From assembly GCA_031263265.1 (NCBI GenBank), contig JAISGE010000170.1:1-7726 (forward strand): 7,726 nucleotides of DNA. Direction: 5' to 3'. The number at the start of each line of letters is the position of its first letter. Position 1 is the stretch's first letter. Positions 4,709 to 7,726 of the stretch are shown piece after piece. The notes beneath the pieces are model-generated. The model worked only from the letters and a program-made list of their open reading frames with translations. It searched no databases and was not told the origin of the DNA. A program made the position numbers and the translations under genes. The DNA comes from Treponema sp. (GTDB lineage: Bacteria > Spirochaetota > Spirochaetia > Treponematales > Breznakiellaceae).

Positions 4709-5940
4709 TGAAACGGATCATTCCATTTTCTAAGTATTTCCTACCTGCTACGGTCTTATCAGGGATTTTGATCGTAGGAGGCTTAATCGGCTTTGTCATA
4801 AAAGGGGGATTTAATCTCGGCGTTGATTTTCAGGCAGGGCTTATTCAGGAGATTCAGTTTGCCCCTACCGCGTTTCGGTTGAGTTATGACGGACGTGGTA
4901 ATGCGTCGATTTCCTTTAACCGGAATAATCTGTACATTGTTGTTTCCGGTTCAGGGATTGAAGGGGTGACCCATGAGTTTCCCTTTAGCAGCTTTGGAAC
5001 CATTGATTCCTTGATGGCCGGGTTTTCTGGGATAGAAGGACTTCATGCTAGTAGGGTGGCTCCGGGTACGACTCCCAGCCGGCTGCTGCTGCAGAGCGCC
5101 CAAGGTAATCCCCAGCTCGGAGCAGATCCCTTTGTGGTGCATTATCTTCCCCAAGACGCAGAACCTATTGCCATTGAAGATGTCCGGGAAAGCCTGTTGC
5201 CCTTAGGCACGGTTTCCGTACAGGTTCTGGGAACAAGCGCTGAGCGCCGGTTCATGATCCGTATGGAAGATCAGGAAATCCAGGGAGGTGAAGGGATTTC
5301 CGCGGAAAAAATCATAAGTACCTTGGAAGCCCAGTTCGGCGCCGGGGGAGTAGCGGTAACCCGGGCCGACTATGTAGGTTCCCGGTTTTCCAAGCAATTA
5401 ACCGATCAGGCGGGTTTACTCATGTTCTTGACCCTGCTGTTGATCATGATTTATGCCTCCATACGATTTAAACCTCAGTTTGCCATTGGCGCGGTTCTTG
5501 CCATAGCCCATGATGCGCTTATTATCGTGGCTTTTGTTATCTGGACTCGAATGGAATTCAATACGAGTACTATAGCGGCGATTTTGACCATCCTGGGGTA
5601 TTCGATAAACGATACGATTGTTATTTTTGACCGGATTCGGGAAACGAGTCGCATATATCCACAAGATACCTTTGAGAATATTCTAAACCGGGCTGTAACC
5701 GAGACCCTCAGTCGTACCATCATCACTACGATAACGACCATGTTGGCGGTATTGTCCCTGTTTATCTTTACCACCGGTTCCATGAAGGATTTTGCCTTAG
5801 CCCTTTTGGTTGGTATGGTTTCAGGGGTTTATTCCACCATTTTTATCGCTTCAGGGTTTGTTAATTTGTGGAATATTCACGCAGAAAAGCGGGCTAAGAA
5901 AAAGCTCATGGGAGTGGCGGCTGTAACGTCTAAGGCATAA
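4708..5940 (+). CDS. secF: Protein translocase subunit SecF with enlarged periplasmic domain
   Basis: A 410-residue partner of SecD. Membrane segment 1 is at about 11-32, followed by the SecF motif Gly-Val-Asp-Phe (38-41), here continued as Gln-Ala-Gly instead of the usual Thr-Gly-Gly. Residues about 54-153 are extra: in E. coli SecF (323 residues) the matching stretch is only about ten residues long. The insert is strand-like and polar and lies in the periplasm by topology. The normal P1 domain resumes at EDVRESLLPLG, with Val-Gly-x-x-Phe (223-227) before segment 2. Five membrane segments follow (about 233-385), with GYSINDTIVIFDRIRE (297-312) carrying the conserved Asp302 (E. coli Asp213). 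GGAGGA (4695-4700) within the secD end is 7 bases before ATG 4708, supporting translational coupling. A basic tail (AEKRAKKK) ends the protein. Confidence 0.97.
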   Translation: MKRIIPFSKYFLPATVLSGILIVGGLIGFVIKGGFNLGVDFQAGLIQEIQFAPTAFRLSYDGRGNASISFNRNNLYIVVSGSGIEGVTHEFPFSSFGTIDSLMAGFSGIEGLHASRVAPGTTPSRLLLQSAQGNPQLGADPFVVHYLPQDAEPIAIEDVRESLLPLGTVSVQVLGTSAERRFMIRMEDQEIQGGEGISAEKIISTLEAQFGAGGVAVTRADYVGSRFSKQLTDQAGLLMFLTLLLIMIYASIRFKPQFAIGAVLAIAHDALIIVAFVIWTRMEFNTSTIAAILTILGYSINDTIVIFDRIRETSRIYPQDTFENILNRAVTETLSRTIITTITTMLAVLSLFIFTTGSMKDFALALLVGMVSGVYSTIFIASGFVNLWNIHAEKRAKKKLMGVAAVTSKA

Positions 5941-5951
5941 GGTATCCTGGG

Positions 5952-6806
5952 GTGAGACTCATTAAAGCTGAAGTCCTGGGGTATTGTATGGGGGTACGCC
6001 GGGCAGTAAGCCTGGCGACAGAAGCGCTCAAGGCTGCTGCTGGTGTTCATCCAGTATATACGGTGGGTCCGCTGATCCATAATCCCCAGGTGCTTGAACA
6101 GTTCCGCTGCCAGGGCTTGGAAGTACTGGATGAGACTGAGTACCCGGAGGATAGCTCCCCTGTATTGATCATTAGGGCGCATGGGATCAGTCCTCAGATA
6201 GAAACAAGCTTAGCGTGCAGAGGTGCCCGTCTGGTGGATGCTACCTGCCCCATCGTTAAAAAAAGCCAGATACAGGCCCGTTCCCTTGTCGCTGCAGAAT
6301 ATTGTCTATTTCTTGCAGGGGAACAACACCACGGGGAAGTGATCGGCATCCAGGGTTATGCTCCGGCTTGTCTGGTCATTGCTAATCCTGGAGAAGCAAA
6401 GGAAGCTGCAGAAAACCTCTACCACAGGACCCCGAGTGCTAAAACCGCGCTTCTAGGACAAACCACGATTGCCCCTGATGAATATCAATGTATTGCCCAG
6501 GCAATTCAAGTCTATTTTCCTCATCTGGAAATAATTGATTCGATCTGTAAGGCCACGAGGGATCGGCAGCAGGCTTTAATCAAGCTCTGTACCCAAGTGG
6601 ATGCTTTGCTCGTAGTGGGAGGAAAGGAATCGGCTAACACCAGGCGCTTGTTGGCCATTGCTCAGACCCAAGGAAAAAAAGCCTGGCTGGTAGAGGCGAC
6701 CTCAGAGATTCCTCCAGAGATTCGGGCCTACCCTACCATAGGACTTGCTGCCGGAGCGTCAACCCCGGATGAACTCATTGATGCTATCGCCCTAGCCCTT
6801 AGCTAA
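5952..6806 (+). CDS. ispH: 4-hydroxy-3-methylbut-2-enyl diphosphate reductase IspH (LytB)
   Basis: A 284-residue cytoplasmic iron-sulfur enzyme that reduces HMBPP to isopentenyl and dimethylallyl diphosphate, the last step of the MEP isoprenoid pathway. The three cluster-binding cysteines are visible: Cys12 in GYCMGVRRA, Cys99 in VDATCPIV and Cys199 in DSICKATRDRQ. Substrate-site residues also fit: His43 (GPLIHNP), His77 (RAHG), His127 and Glu129 (HHGEV), the Thr pair 171-172 (GQTTIAP), Ser227-Asn229 (GGKESANTRRL) and Ser270 (AGAST). Start is GTG 5952, supported by the motif position near the N-terminus; AAGG (5939-5942) overlapping the secF stop is the likely ribosome site, 9 bases away. The 11-base gap puts ispH on the sec transcript. 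Length is slightly below the usual 290-320, with a short C-terminus. No functional link to secretion is implied. Confidence 0.96.
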   Translation: MRLIKAEVLGYCMGVRRAVSLATEALKAAAGVHPVYTVGPLIHNPQVLEQFRCQGLEVLDETEYPEDSSPVLIIRAHGISPQIETSLACRGARLVDATCPIVKKSQIQARSLVAAEYCLFLAGEQHHGEVIGIQGYAPACLVIANPGEAKEAAENLYHRTPSAKTALLGQTTIAPDEYQCIAQAIQVYFPHLEIIDSICKATRDRQQALIKLCTQVDALLVVGGKESANTRRLLAIAQTQGKKAWLVEATSEIPPEIRAYPTIGLAAGASTPDELIDAIALALS

Positions 6807-6861
6807 GTCCGTGAAGTACGGTAGTCATGTATTGCGACCGCAAGAATGTATTTTTCTTGTT

Positions 6862-6912
6862 GAGGAGATACTAATGCCACATGAGTCAGGGGGCATTTCT
6901 ATTGCATCTTGA
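6862..6912 (+). other. Strong ribosome site with a 12-codon ORF, possible gene stub
   Basis: GAGGAG (6862-6867) is a near-perfect Shine-Dalgarno sequence 6 bases before ATG 6874. The frame it would open encodes only MPHESGGISIAS and stops at TGA 6910-6912. Either this is a chance match, a very short leader peptide, or the 5' end of a gene whose body was lost when the AT-rich DNA to the right was joined here. Confidence 0.3.
6873..6904 (+). terminator. Weak terminator candidate after ispH
   Basis: AATGCC (6873-6878) pairs with GGCATT (6892-6897) across a 13-base loop and is followed by a T-rich stretch (TTTCTATT). The stem is short and the T run is broken, so termination would be inefficient. 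It is the only terminator-like element seen between ispH and the next promoter, and it overlaps the 12-codon ORF. Confidence 0.25.
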
Positions 6913-6930
6913 CATTGGGAGTGAAAGTAC

Positions 6931-6958
6931 TTGACAAAAAAATAATATCTGATAAAAT
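6931..6958 (+). promoter_or_regulatory. Near-consensus sigma-70 promoter for the SGNH-like gene
   Basis: TTGACA (6931-6936) is a perfect -35 hexamer; TAAAAT (6953-6958) matches the -10 consensus at five of six positions, with a 16-base AT-rich spacer. Transcription would begin around 6965, giving a leader of about 22 bases before ATG 6987. A second TTGACA at 6909-6914, 22 bases upstream, has no suitable -10 of its own. Confidence 0.7.
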
Positions 6959-6986
6959 GGTTACTTGTATTGGTGGAGGCCTTATA

Positions 6987-7726
6987 ATGAAGTTTAAGAA
7001 TGTAATGAGATTTATTTTGGCAGGAATTACCGCTTTTGGGGTGTTAAATATATTCTGTTTTATATATTATAATCTGCCTGTTCATATTACCTCAAAGACA
7101 GGTACAACGGATTACATTTGGGAAAGTAATAAGCATTATAGTAAAATGACAGAAGGTTATGGATATGGGAAAATGAATAATGAAGGATACAATAATATTG
7201 ATGATTATAATAAACAGCCAATTGATATATTAATCATGGGATCATCACAGATGGAAGGAACAAATGTCCCACAAGCATTAACAACCGCTGCATTATTAAA
7301 CAAACTATTGAGTACAAAGTATGTTTATAATATTGGTATTTCTGGTCATGATTTTCCACATATTGTAAATAATTTTGAAACAGCTATAGAATTTTATGAA
7401 CCTAATGAGTATGTAATCATAGAGATTGGTTCATTACAGTTTAACGTACAAGCACTGGAAGAAAGTATAAAAGAAAATTTAAAACGTATCCCTTCTTATA
7501 ATAATAACATTATGTTTCTTTTACAGAAAATACCGTATTTACGGTTGCTTTATAGCCAATATAAGCATTTTACTGAAAAGGATGAGGAAGACAGTCCACA
7601 ACAAAGCAACATGGTATCTGATATAGTAAGTTATTCTGTTGCTCTTGATGATGTTATGAAAAAAATACACCTTGTTAGTACAGAACATGGTATAAAAACA
7701 ATTATTTTTTATCACCCACATTTTAT
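6987..7726 (+). CDS. Membrane-anchored SGNH-hydrolase-like protein, 3' end beyond the window
   Basis: The frame is open from ATG 6987 to the window edge (246 codons), with GTGGAGG (6973-6979) 7 bases before the start. Residues about 8-30 form one N-terminal membrane segment, putting the rest outside the cytoplasm. The body follows the SGNH pattern: a strand and block I (DILIMGSSQMEGTNV, 80-94), where Ser87 would be the nucleophile and Ser86 replaces the Asp of GDS, as in DltD/AlgJ-type proteins; block II (YNIGISGHDF, 114-123); and a block III-like strand (VIIEIGSLQF, 143-152). The Asp-x-x-His block expected near the C-terminus is outside the window, though YHPHF appears at the edge. Similar genes occur beside MBOAT O-acyltransferases in surface-polysaccharide clusters, so a role in acylating or de-acylating extracellular glycan is plausible but inferred. 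GC is about 30%, against about 50-55% in the genes before it. Confidence 0.65.
   Translation, partial: MKFKNVMRFILAGITAFGVLNIFCFIYYNLPVHITSKTGTTDYIWESNKHYSKMTEGYGYGKMNNEGYNNIDDYNKQPIDILIMGSSQMEGTNVPQALTTAALLNKLLSTKYVYNIGISGHDFPHIVNNFETAIEFYEPNEYVIIEIGSLQFNVQALEESIKENLKRIPSYNNNIMFLLQKIPYLRLLYSQYKHFTEKDEEDSPQQSNMVSDIVSYSVALDDVMKKIHLVSTEHGIKTIIFYHPHF

Noticed and set aside
6841..6859. CAAGAA/TTCTTG stem as an ispH terminator
   Set aside because: The stem is only 6 bp, AT-rich, and the T run lies in the loop and arm rather than after it.
7539..7721. A 60-codon minus-strand frame within the AT-rich gene
   Set aside because: It lies opposite the SGNH-like frame, which has a promoter, a ribosome site and conserved blocks; AT-rich DNA gives such chance frames.
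1..7726. CRISPR array, tRNA, rRNA, transposase or replication origin
   Set aside because: No regularly spaced repeats, cloverleaf-like segments, transposase motifs or clustered iterons were seen in the window.

Overview
The window looks like a piece of a spirochaete chromosome, most likely of the Treponema lineage. The reasons are a separate yajC-secD-secF cluster whose SecF carries a large extra periplasmic region, a lipoprotein with a loose lipobox (Phe-Ser-Ala-Cys), and a core GC content near 50%, which would fit the higher-GC treponemes. The genus call is an inference from gene style, not from a marker gene.

Layout. (1) 1-1200 is a small accessory zone rich in toxin-antitoxin (TA) type genes: the tail of an unrecognised gene, an orphan UPF0175-like small protein (135-332), a BrnT-like toxin followed by a BrnA-like ribbon-helix-helix antitoxin (432-955), and, on the minus strand, decayed remains that look like a DUF433/DUF5615 pair (about 1000-1184). 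(2) 1200-1332 is a non-coding leader with two hairpin-forming repeats. (3) 1333-2328 encodes a lipoprotein with a lamin-tail-like C-terminal half. (4) 2505-6806 is a tight plus-strand run yajC-secD-secF-ispH. secD and secF overlap by one base, and ispH starts 11 bases after secF with its ribosome site over the secF stop. (5) 6807-6986 is a spacer that ends in a near-consensus promoter. (6) 6987 to the window end is an AT-rich (about 30% GC in sampled lines) membrane-anchored SGNH-hydrolase-like gene that runs off the edge and resembles genes of surface-polysaccharide clusters.

How the genes work together. YajC, SecD and SecF form the accessory complex of the SecYEG translocon that uses the proton or sodium gradient to pull proteins across the inner membrane. 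IspH makes the last step of the MEP isoprenoid pathway and probably just shares the transcript. The TA genes at the left and the AT-rich gene at the right mark this core block as flanked on both sides by variable DNA.

I see no clear new system. The features most worth a second look are the TA cluster with its fossil pair, the roughly 100-residue insertion in SecF, the structured leader of yajC with a small overlapping reading frame, and the sharp composition change after ispH. No tRNA, rRNA, CRISPR array or intact insertion sequence was seen.
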